Shown here: positions 1-6,345 of the stretch, piece after piece
Layout: every line of letters begins with the position of its first letter
Position numbering within the stretch: the first letter of the stretch is position 1
Source of the DNA: JAAYBT01 sp964404395
GTDB lineage: Bacteria > Bacillota > Clostridia > Acetivibrionales > DTU013
DNA: 6,349 nucleotides
Reading direction: 5' to 3'
Assembly (NCBI GenBank): GCA_964404395.1
Contig: CAYOKA010000129.1
Location: forward strand, 1 to 6,349
Program-made: the position numbers and the translations under genes
The notes under the pieces: generated by a model
What the model saw: only the letters and a program-made list of their open reading frames with translations
Database searches by the model: none
Told to the model about the DNA's origin: nothing

Positions 1-20
1 AGTATAATTTTACTCTTTAG

Positions 21-59
21 AAAAAGCAGCGCACCAGAAAACTCTCCAGTGCGCCGCTT
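21..59 (-). terminator. Rho-independent terminator after the operon
   Basis: On the minus strand, positions 59-45 (AAGCGGCGCACTGGA) pair with 38-24 (TCTGGTGCGCTGCTT) over 15 base pairs, including three G-U pairs, around a six-base loop (44-39). A run of T follows through 21. The G-U pairs form only in the minus-strand RNA; on the other strand they would be A-C mismatches, so the structure is directional. It begins 14 bases after the lipoprotein stop codon and marks the end of the operon. Confidence 0.88.
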
Positions 60-73
60 CTCACAGCTTTAAA

Positions 74-1137
74 TTAGTTCTTAATCTCGGTGGGAGGAAC
101 AATCTCACCACTGATGATCTTTTGCTTGTACTGTTCAACAAGGTCTTTTATTTCCTGCGGAACAGACATTACATCGTCGGCAGCGAAAACGCAGTCCACT
201 GCATCCTCGGCAAGACCCTGGCTGATAACACCAGTTTCAAATTTGCCACCTGCAACTTCTTTCATACAATTGTAGAACCAGTTGCGGTAGTTGGTGAAGT
301 TGGAGCATGGAACCTGGCCCGGAATAGCCATACTCTCATCAACACAGTTACCGATCATATAAGTATCGCCGCCTTTTTCCTTGATGGCCTCACGAATGCC
401 CATGGATGAAGAAGCACAAACCTCCAATATGATATCATAACCATCATTCAGAAGGGTGTTGGCGAGTTCTTTACCCTTGGTGGGATCCTCAAAGGAACCA
501 ACGTACAGATGTGTTGCTTTGATGTTGGGGTCGGCCTCATGAACGCCAGCCTCGAAACCGGCGATGTTGCGAATGTTGTCACCAACCTCAGCGCCGGCGA
601 TAACAGCAACCTTACCGGTCGTGGTCATTTTGGCGGCAACGATACCGCTCAGGAAAGAGGCTTCCTGATCTTTGAAGTTAAGGGTCTTTACGTTGTCCAT
701 ATCAAGGTCGCCAAGGATCTGGACGAAGTGTACATCAGGGTACTCGGGCGCAACGCGGGACATGGCGTCCTGCAGCTGGGAGAAGATACAGAAGATAAGG
801 GTATAGCCATCATCGCACATGGAACGGATGCTATCCTCATATTCTCCTGATTCGGGCTCCAATACTTTGATCTCGTATCCGAAATCTTTGGCTCCCTCTT
901 GCAGGCCGACATAACAGGCATCGATAGGGCCATCGTCGCCCAGCTTCTGGGGAGTGATCATTGCAGCCTTAAGTACAGGAGCTTTAGCGGTGCTGCTCTC
1001 GGCAGTGCTGCTCTCGGCAGATGTAGAAGGTGTAGTACTGTTATTTTGAACAGAACTTTGGGAACCACAACCAGAGAAGGAGCCAGGATCATTGCAACTG
1101 CAATAGCAATACTAAACAATTTTACTAATTTTTTCAT
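74..1137 (-). CDS. BMP/PnrA-family substrate-binding lipoprotein, interrupted by a frameshift
   Basis: This is the extracellular binding protein that delivers substrate to the importer, anchored by a lipid on Cys24. It starts at ATG 1137, after AGAAGGA seven bases upstream, with a typical signal peptide (KK, then a hydrophobic stretch SIAIAVAMILA). One base is missing near 1080/1081: the first frame then reads nonsense to 958, while the next frame gives the lipobox FSGC (Cys codon 1069-1067), a Ser/Thr-rich linker with a repeated AESST, and the whole binding domain. Adding one base yields 354 residues, the usual family length. BMP signatures (full-length numbering) are EASFLSGIVAAK (159-170), KVAVIAGAEVGDNIR (176-190), GFEAGV (194-199) and the C-terminal region ending in IISGEIVPP. 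The region where the family normally has a D-x-SFND ligand motif reads GDDGPIDACY (67-76). The domain has eight cysteines besides Cys24, unusual outside the cell. Likely cargo: a nucleobase, nucleoside or ureide. Confidence 0.87.
991..1020 (-). repeat. Perfect 15-bp tandem duplication in the lipoprotein linker
   Basis: The 15-base unit TGCTGCTCTCGGCAG (plus strand) occurs twice without a mismatch at 991-1005 and 1006-1020. In the binding-protein frame it encodes the repeated AESST of the Ser/Thr-rich linker between the lipidated Cys24 and the folded domain. Being a multiple of three, copy-number change would alter linker length without shifting the frame. Confidence 0.85.
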
Positions 1138-1144
1138 TTCTAAA

Positions 1145-1151
1145 TCCTTCT
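1145..1151 (-). promoter_or_regulatory. Shine-Dalgarno site deciding the lipoprotein start
   Basis: AGAAGGA on the minus strand lies seven bases before the ATG at 1137. It falls inside the longer frame that opens at 1176, showing that the first 13 codons of that frame are not translated and that the protein begins MKKLVKLF, a normal signal-peptide start. Confidence 0.78.
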
Positions 1152-1175
1152 TTCTTTTATATTTCCAATCCTGCA

Positions 1176-2093
1176 TTAATTACTCTGCTCAGCAGTGTCT
1201 TTCGCTATTTTCTTTCTTTTAAAGCGATCGACGCGTACCAGAGTCAAGATAACCACTGCAAGATATGGTAGCATAAGTACAAGTTCAGATGGCAGCTGCA
1301 TAAGCTGCACTTTGTTGGAGATAGCCTCTGCCAGGCCAAAGAACATGGTAATGGCAATAAGACGTAAAGGATTGCCTCGGGAAAAAATTACAGAACCCAG
1401 TGCGATAAATCCACGACCGACTGTCATACCCTGTGTAAACAAAGACAAAAAGCCCAGCGAAATCTGCGTACCGGCAAGTCCACAGAGCGCACCATTGATA
1501 AGGTTGCATATAAAACGCACCCGTAATACGTTGATGCCGACCGTGGCAGCCGCCTGAGGTTTTTCTCCGCAGGCAAGTATCTTCAATCCAAACGGTGTGT
1601 GGTACAGCACAATATAAGTGAGTATCGCACAAATAAAGGAGAAGTAAACAATCCATGTCTGGTTGTTCAAAATATCTCCAATCACTGGAATCGCATCAAG
1701 TGCATCTGATTTGATGAGAGGGATGCCCACGATCTTATCAGATACAATAGATCCGGATTGATGGAATATCTGTTTAAGAAGAAAAATTGATAAACCATCG
1801 ATTAGAATGTTCATGGCAAAGCCAACGACAAGTTCATTCCCGCCGAGAACAGATGTGATCAGGTAAAATATAAGAGAAACGATCATACCGACCATAATAC
1901 CTACAACCACACTGAGCATCCAGTTGTGCGTGAAATAGCTGCATACAACAGAGAAGAAAGCACTGAGCAGCATTGAACCCTCAAGTGTGATGTTTGTCAC
2001 ACCGGCACGGTCATTATACAGTGCTCCGGTACCAGCCAATAGGATCGGGGCTGTCATACGAATGACCACGCCCAAGATTGTCAGATCAGGCAT
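1176..2093 (-). CDS. BMP-type ABC importer permease 2 (NupQ-like)
   Basis: This 305-residue integral membrane protein is the second channel subunit of the importer and belongs to BPD_transp_2, close to NupQ/YufQ. Visible family blocks are NDRAGVTNITLEGSMLLSAF near the N-terminus (27-46), LGGNELVVGFAMN (83-95), the cytoplasmic loop GEKPQAAATVGI (176-187), GALCGLAGTQISLGFLSLF (201-219) and GMTVGRGFIALGSVIFSRGNP (222-242), which is the strongest signature. Six to eight hydrophobic helices are evident, and the basic C-terminal tail (RVDRFKRKKIAK) should face the cytoplasm. ATG at 2093 is preferred because AAGGAGG lies nine bases upstream and the ATGCCTGA overlap couples it to the preceding permease stop; a GTG at 2102 in the same frame would sit on top of that site. 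The gene is intact. The lipoprotein gene follows after 38 bp. Confidence 0.93.
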   Translation of the reverse strand: MPDLTILGVVIRMTAPILLAGTGALYNDRAGVTNITLEGSMLLSAFFSVVCSYFTHNWMLSVVVGIMVGMIVSLIFYLITSVLGGNELVVGFAMNILIDGLSIFLLKQIFHQSGSIVSDKIVGIPLIKSDALDAIPVIGDILNNQTWIVYFSFICAILTYIVLYHTPFGLKILACGEKPQAAATVGINVLRVRFICNLINGALCGLAGTQISLGFLSLFTQGMTVGRGFIALGSVIFSRGNPLRLIAITMFFGLAEAISNKVQLMQLPSELVLMLPYLAVVILTLVRVDRFKRKKIAKDTAEQSN

Positions 2094-3187
2094 TTTCGCC
2101 ACCCTCCTTCCTTGATTTTGGCAATACTGCCTTTAATTTTTCGCCTAGCTTGTCAAAACCCATATATTCTGAAATTAGTCGGGCAGATACAAAGCATATA
2201 ATGGTACCCTGGATAACAGTTGCCAGAGAGCGGGATACATCTGTGAAGCGCTCAACAGCGAGAGAACCGGCTTTTAACGCGCCCATGAACAATGTCCCTA
2301 TCAGCGTCCCAAAGGGAGTGCTGCTGCCCAGTAGAGCGGAGAGGATACCATCATTGCCAAAAGACGGAGCAAATCCGGATTCAAAGCGCCAGCGCATCGC
2401 CATGATCTCCAACTGCACCTGCAAGACCCGCCAGAGCGCCGCTCATTAGCATGACAAGAATACGCATTTTGTCTACGTTTATGCCACCGTAACGGGCAAA
2501 TTCAGGATTCATGCCGCTCATAGAAATGCTATAGCCAAGTTTGCTTTTTTTCATCATTAAATAGAACAAAAGCACAACAACAAGGCCAATAAAAATAGCG
2601 CCGGTAAGTTGATAACCTGTGAATAAATTTGAAAACTGTGCCTGCACGGCAATACGCTCCGTTTTCAGACTGTCTCCGTTCGTACCGCTGGCCAGGAAAT
2701 AATAGTGAACGATATAGTCAGTTATATAAACACCAACGTAATTCATCATAAGCGCAGGTACGATCTCGCTTCCACCAAGGCGAACTTTGATAAATGCGGG
2801 AATAAAAGCCCACATTGCTCCAAAGACCATACTAGCAATCATCATGGCCGGTATGAGAATGACAGCCGGCAGGTCAATACAGGTAACACCAACAATAGTC
2901 GCTGCCAGGCTGCCTACATAGAGCTGACCGTCGATGCCAAAGTTGAACATGCCGCCGCGGAAACTAAGTGCCGCAGCAACACCAGTGAACATCAGCGGGG
3001 TTGCCCAGCGCAGACTGGTCACGATCGATTTTGCCGACCCGAATGAGCCTTTAAACAACGTTCCAAACACGTTGATCGGGTCATATCCAAAGGAAATCAC
3101 CATGATAAAGCCAATAATCACACCAAGAATAACGGCTGCAAAGGTTGTTTTAAATCCGATTGGTTTCTGCCTGAATTCAAAGTTCAT
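2086..3187 (-). CDS. BMP-type ABC importer permease 1 (NupP-like), interrupted by a frameshift
   Basis: This is an inner-membrane permease of the BPD_transp_2 (LivH/RbsC/NupP) family, one half of the importer channel. The ATG at 3187 overlaps the ATPase stop and follows GAGGTG by eight bases. As given, the frame reads 259 normal residues up to GALAGLAGAV (250-259), then runs off family sequence and stops at 2381. The correct continuation (EIMAMRWRFESGF...) lies in the next frame and ends at 2086. Dropping one G at about 2409/2410 restores a single 366-residue protein. Family features are FRGGMFNFGIDGQLYVGS (76-93), the cytoplasmic coupling-type loop MNPEFARYGGI (226-236) and several hydrophobic helices, for example 12-32, 63-75, 104-130 and 191-212. 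Its end overlaps the second permease by eight bases. It could be a real pseudogene, but the rest of both halves looks fully conserved, so sequence error is plausible. Confidence 0.85.
2103..2109 (-). promoter_or_regulatory. Shine-Dalgarno site deciding the permease 2 start
   Basis: AAGGAGG on the minus strand lies nine bases before the ATG at 2093. The alternative GTG at 2102 directly abuts it and would need the weaker AAGGA at 2113-2109. The site lies inside the end of permease 1, as expected for coupled genes. Confidence 0.7.
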
Positions 3188-4713
3188 GAATGCTTCACCT
3201 CTTTCCTGATACCAGCCATCAGCAGACCAATATCTTCTTCGGTGCTTTCTTTAGGGGTAGTCTCGCCTACAATCGCACCCTTATACATTACAAGAATACG
3301 GTCGCTCAGCGACATGATCTCGGAGAGCTCGCTTGAAACAAGAATTACTGCTTTACCGTCATCACGCATCTCAATTAGTTTTTCGTGGATGAACATGGTT
3401 GCACCGATATCGACGCCTCGGCTGGGCTGTGCCGCAATCAAGACTTGCGGTTCACGGTATATCTCCCGGGCAACGATGGCCTTTTGCAAATTACCGCCTG
3501 AGAGAGAGCCTGCCACGGTGTTCAACCCCGCATACCGGACATCGAATAGCTTGTACTGCTTATCGGCTACCATACCTGCCTTTTTATAGTTAATCAGTCC
3601 ATACGACGTGTACTTCTTATCGTCAAGGCCACCCATAATAAAGTTTTCCAGCAGTGATGCTCCGAGTGCAGCCCCCATTGTCTGACGCTCTTCAGGAATA
3701 TGCGCGAGACCATACCGGCGGCGCGCAAGAGGCGGCTCTTTGCTTTCAACAGTATTACCACAAATGGTAATGTTACCTGTATATTGGCTGCACATTCCTG
3801 AAAGCACCTCAATAAGCTCTGTCTGACCGTTCCCTTGAACACCCGCAATGCCAACGATCTCGCCCTTGCGAACACTGAAGTTTATATCATCAAGCGCCAT
3901 TACGCCAAACTTATCACGATAACACAGATGTTCTGCAATCAGTGCCACATCTTTAGGATGTGCCTCGTCTTTTGGAACTTCAAATTCAATCTCCTTGCCC
4001 ACCATCATTGCTGCGATCTTCTTTATGTTGACCTCACTGGTTTTTACCTGACCTGTAACGACGCCATTACGCAGCACGGTGATGTTGTCGGTAACGTTCA
4101 TCAGTTCTTTGAGTTTATGTGTAATAAGGATGATACACTTACCCTTCTCTTTAAGCAGCACCAACGTTTTAAGCAGTTGTTCAATCTCTTGTGGAGTAAG
4201 TACTGCTGTAGGCTCGTCCATAATAAGGATATCAGCGCCAAGATACAGTGCTTTCAGAATTTCAACCCGCTGCTGCATAGCCACCGGAATATCTTTTACA
4301 AGTGATTTTGGATCTACTTTCAGACCGTATTCCTCACCCAGCTCTCTGACGGTTTTGTTCGCAAGCGCAAAATCTAAAAGTCCGCTCTTTTTACAAATGG
4401 GGCGGCCAAGAATGATGTTTTGTGCTACTGTAAGTGAAGGTACCAGTGCAAAGTGCTGATGCACCATTCCTACGCCTTTTGCAATCGCATCCTTAGGACT
4501 TTGAAAATTCACTTTCTCACCGTTGATAAATATTTCTCCCCCATTGGCCAGATACATACCATACAGGATCTTCATCAGTGTAGTCTTGCCTGCTCCATTC
4601 TCGCCTATCAGGCCGTGAATACTTCCCCATTCAATACTAAGCGAAATATTCTTGTTTGCTACAACGCCGGGAAAAATTTTGGTGATATTTTTTAACTCAA
4701 CTGCGTATGTCAA
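3184..4713 (-). CDS. BMP-type ABC importer ATP-binding protein (NupO/RbsA-like tandem ATPase)
   Basis: This 509-residue tandem ATPase powers the importer made with the two downstream permeases. Domain 1 (about 1-240) has Walker A GENGAGKT (37-44), Q-loop Q86, Walker B ILIMDEP (162-168) with catalytic E167, and switch H199, but its signature is degenerate (VAMQQ, 144-148). Domain 2 (about 255-505) has the proper signature LSGGN (404-408) but a Walker A lacking lysine (GVQGNGQT, 291-298) and AAQP in place of DEP (427-430). One composite ATP site is therefore canonical and the other degenerate, which is usual for nucleoside/BMP and ribose-type importers. The start is TTG at 4713: AAGGGGG ends six bases upstream, no ATG or GTG fits, and the following residues (TYAVELKNITKIFPGVVAN) match the usual family N-terminus. 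Its TGA overlaps the ATG of the first permease (ATGA). The closest named relatives are NupO of Bacillus and RnsB of Streptococcus mutans. Confidence 0.93.
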   Translation of the reverse strand: MTYAVELKNITKIFPGVVANKNISLSIEWGSIHGLIGENGAGKTTLMKILYGMYLANGGEIFINGEKVNFQSPKDAIAKGVGMVHQHFALVPSLTVAQNIILGRPICKKSGLLDFALANKTVRELGEEYGLKVDPKSLVKDIPVAMQQRVEILKALYLGADILIMDEPTAVLTPQEIEQLLKTLVLLKEKGKCIILITHKLKELMNVTDNITVLRNGVVTGQVKTSEVNIKKIAAMMVGKEIEFEVPKDEAHPKDVALIAEHLCYRDKFGVMALDDINFSVRKGEIVGIAGVQGNGQTELIEVLSGMCSQYTGNITICGNTVESKEPPLARRRYGLAHIPEERQTMGAALGASLLENFIMGGLDDKKYTSYGLINYKKAGMVADKQYKLFDVRYAGLNTVAGSLSGGNLQKAIVAREIYREPQVLIAAQPSRGVDIGATMFIHEKLIEMRDDGKAVILVSSELSEIMSLSDRILVMYKGAIVGETTPKESTEEDIGLLMAGIRKEVKHS

Positions 4714-4719
4714 GTCAAT

Positions 4720-4726
4720 CCCCCTT
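4720..4726 (-). promoter_or_regulatory. Shine-Dalgarno site supporting a TTG start for the ATPase
   Basis: AAGGGGG on the minus strand ends six bases before the TTG at 4713. There is no ATG or GTG at a suitable distance, and the residues after the TTG match the family N-terminus. Confidence 0.75.
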
Positions 4727-4745
4727 TATTTTTCTGTTGCCTTTG

Positions 4746-6119
4746 TTAAATAGATGAGCACTGTTTGGGCACGTACCTGCCATAACCGGCTTTAGCTTTG
4801 ATCTCACCGCTGTCATACACCAGTTGTCCGCGAACATAGGTCTGCATGACCTTGCCTTTAAACCGGGCATCTTGATAAATGCCTTTTTCGCTCTTGGTCT
4901 TTGACAAAGACTTCTTTCCATCATAAACCCATTCTTTTGCCATGTCTACAACGACGATATCGGCATCCGCACCCGGCATCAAGCTGCCCTTTTTCGGAAA
5001 CAAACCCATGATTCGAGCAGCGTTGCCGGATGTGAGCTGAGCCAGGCGGGTCAAAGTCAGACCACGCTTATGAACACCCTCGGTAATAAGACCGGCCAGC
5101 ATGGCATCGTATCCGCCAAAACCACAGTACTCCTTCCAGAAACAGCCCTCTTTCACCTTTTCCTCATCACTGTAAGGTCCATGGTCAGAGCCGATGGTAT
5201 CGATGGTACCGTCCATTACATATCCCCACATCTTTTCCACGTTTTCACGGTTCCGGATAGGCGGATTACATTTAGCATAAGCTTTCTTCTCCCTTAAGAT
5301 GTATTTGTCAAACAACAGATAATGAGGACAAGTCTCTACGGAGACATCTACGCCCTCCATCTTGGCTTTTTTTAGGAATTCGGCACCCTCTGCAATGGTC
5401 AGGTGGCAGATGTATAAACGCGCACCGTTTGCGCGTGCAAACAACACCGCACGCTGAATAGCTTCCAGCTCTACCCACCATGGTCGCGCATCGTCGTGCA
5501 TTGCTTCATCCTGACAGTTGGCTGCTTCTATATCTTTACTCCCGAAATCAGCCACTTCAGCATTTTCAGCGTGTACACCAATCAAGCCTCCAAACTTGGC
5601 AGCCTCCCTCATGCCCCTCACAAGATAACCGTCTGTGATCTGGGGATAATCAGGATTAGCAAAGCTCATGAAGCCCTTATAGGCAACGCACCCCAATTTA
5701 TCAAGTTCAATCAGATTATCGATGCAGGAGGGGATCAGTCCACCCCAGAACGCAAAATCCACAAAGGAATTTTCCTTTGCAACCTTCAATTTGAGATTGA
5801 AACCCTCCCTTGTTGTTACCGGAGGAACACTTAGCGGCATATCAGCTATAGTTGTGATGCCACCCGCAGCCGCGGCCTGAGAACCATGGTACCAATCTTC
5901 ACGATAGTTTAGAGGAGAGGGATCCCACATATGTACATGAGTATCAATAATACCTGGCAACACAACCTTATCTGAAACATCAATGACCTCACCATCACCT
6001 TTATATTCGCCTGATGTTACCGCCGAGATCTTTTCATTTTCTACTATAAGTGTGCCTTTGATTACTCGATCCGGAAGAACGATACTTCCGCCCTTAAAAA
6101 TCTTTATACTTTTCAACAT
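4746..6119 (-). CDS. allB: Allantoinase-type cyclic amidohydrolase
   Basis: This 457-residue cytoplasmic enzyme should hydrolyse a cyclic amide ring, most likely allantoin to allantoate. It is a metal-dependent amidohydrolase (TIM-barrel) of the allantoinase/dihydropyrimidinase branch. Visible metal ligands are H61 and H63 (DTHVH), the lysine to be carboxylated K148 (YKGF), H183 (VHAEN), H239 (CHLT) and D312 (SDHG). The spacing is close to that of E. coli AllB, as is the length. Allantoinase-like signatures are ADMPLSVPPVTT (92-103), VETCPHYL (261-268) and KCNPPIR (283-289). The start is the ATG at 6119, with AAAGGG six bases upstream; a TTG at 6134 would place that site inside the gene. It is the first gene of the operon, 32 bp before the transporter ATPase. 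Residue 313-314 reads HG where typical allantoinases have HS, so a hydantoin or dihydropyrimidine substrate is possible. The family call is secure; the exact substrate is inferred. Confidence 0.85.
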   Translation of the reverse strand: MLKSIKIFKGGSIVLPDRVIKGTLIVENEKISAVTSGEYKGDGEVIDVSDKVVLPGIIDTHVHMWDPSPLNYREDWYHGSQAAAAGGITTIADMPLSVPPVTTREGFNLKLKVAKENSFVDFAFWGGLIPSCIDNLIELDKLGCVAYKGFMSFANPDYPQITDGYLVRGMREAAKFGGLIGVHAENAEVADFGSKDIEAANCQDEAMHDDARPWWVELEAIQRAVLFARANGARLYICHLTIAEGAEFLKKAKMEGVDVSVETCPHYLLFDKYILREKKAYAKCNPPIRNRENVEKMWGYVMDGTIDTIGSDHGPYSDEEKVKEGCFWKEYCGFGGYDAMLAGLITEGVHKRGLTLTRLAQLTSGNAARIMGLFPKKGSLMPGADADIVVVDMAKEWVYDGKKSLSKTKSEKGIYQDARFKGKVMQTYVRGQLVYDSGEIKAKAGYGRYVPKQCSSI

Positions 6120-6125
6120 ATAGAA

Positions 6126-6131
6126 CCCTTT
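6126..6131 (-). promoter_or_regulatory. Shine-Dalgarno site deciding the amidohydrolase start
   Basis: AAAGGG on the minus strand ends six bases before the ATG at 6119. It would lie inside the gene if the TTG at 6134 were used, so it selects the ATG. Confidence 0.7.
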
Positions 6132-6159
6132 CAATAAAACGTATATTTTATAACTAGTT

Positions 6160-6176
6160 GCTCATCATTGATGAGC
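6160..6176. promoter_or_regulatory. Candidate operator: perfect 17-bp palindrome
   Basis: GCTCATCATTGATGAGC is a perfect inverted repeat: eight-base arms around a single central T. It lies 12-28 bases downstream of the predicted -10 box, so a bound protein would block the start of transcription. A one-base centre and no following T run make an RNA terminator unlikely. It resembles a dimeric repressor site, but no known consensus (including the Bacillus PucR or PurR boxes as I know them) fits, so the regulator is unnamed. Confidence 0.6.
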
Positions 6177-6187
6177 GGTGTATTTTT

Positions 6188-6216
6188 AGATTACATCTAT
6201 TCCTTGAGATTGTCAA
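6188..6216 (-). promoter_or_regulatory. Predicted sigma-A-type promoter of the operon
   Basis: On the minus strand a perfect -35 box TTGACA (6216-6211) is followed after 17 bases by TAATCT (6193-6188). The -10 match is weak (3 of 6); an alternative TGTAAT two bases earlier matches 5 of 6 but gives a 15-base spacer. A very AT-rich stretch lies just upstream. The predicted start is near 6181, giving a leader of about 60 bases before the amidohydrolase ATG. This is a sequence-based prediction only. Confidence 0.6.
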
Positions 6217-6316
6217 TCATATTATTGATAATTTAATAGAATAATCAGCATTTCGATACATTTTTATTTATTTATAATTATTATTTTCCTTTTGTGTAAG
6301 TTATAAAAGTATATTG

Positions 6317-6345
6317 TTGACAACACATACTCTAATGATTATGAT
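6317..6345 (+). promoter_or_regulatory. Strong divergent sigma-A-type promoter pointing out of the window
   Basis: On the plus strand, TTGACA (6317-6322) is followed after exactly 17 bases by TATGAT (6340-6345): a perfect -35 and five of six in the -10. It directs transcription to the right, away from the operon, towards a gene beyond the window edge. A divergently transcribed regulator is a common arrangement, but the gene itself is not visible. Confidence 0.6.

Noticed and set aside
90..850. Open plus-strand frames opposite the lipoprotein gene
   Set aside because: They lie antisense to a clearly recognised family protein, have no ribosome sites of note, and their translations show no family features.
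2395..2425. Programmed ribosomal frameshift in permease 1
   Set aside because: There is no slippery heptamer or obvious downstream structure at the shift site, and permeases of this family are not known to use frameshifting.
2705..3209. Plus-strand frames opposite permease 1
   Set aside because: Composition is low-complexity and polar (mirror of membrane codons), with no recognisable domain; they are antisense shadows.
3835..4305. 156-codon plus-strand frame opposite the ATPase
   Set aside because: It covers the conserved ATPase motifs on the other strand, and its protein shows no family features.
4715..4924. 69-codon minus-strand frame spanning the end of the amidohydrolase gene
   Set aside because: It overlaps the conserved C-terminus of the amidohydrolase in another frame and has no ribosome site.
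6121..6181. Riboswitch in the operon leader (purine-type was considered)
   Set aside because: The predicted leader is only about 60 bases, with one short palindrome and no recognisable aptamer core or terminator.
6217..6260. 14-codon leader peptide upstream of the operon promoter
   Set aside because: The nearest purine-rich site is over 20 bases from its ATG, the peptide is featureless, and it ends upstream of and into the predicted -35 box.
6301..6326. Minus-strand promoter TTGTCA ... TATAAC
   Set aside because: The spacer is only 12 bases, too short for a sigma-A promoter; the TTGACA at 6216-6211 is better placed.
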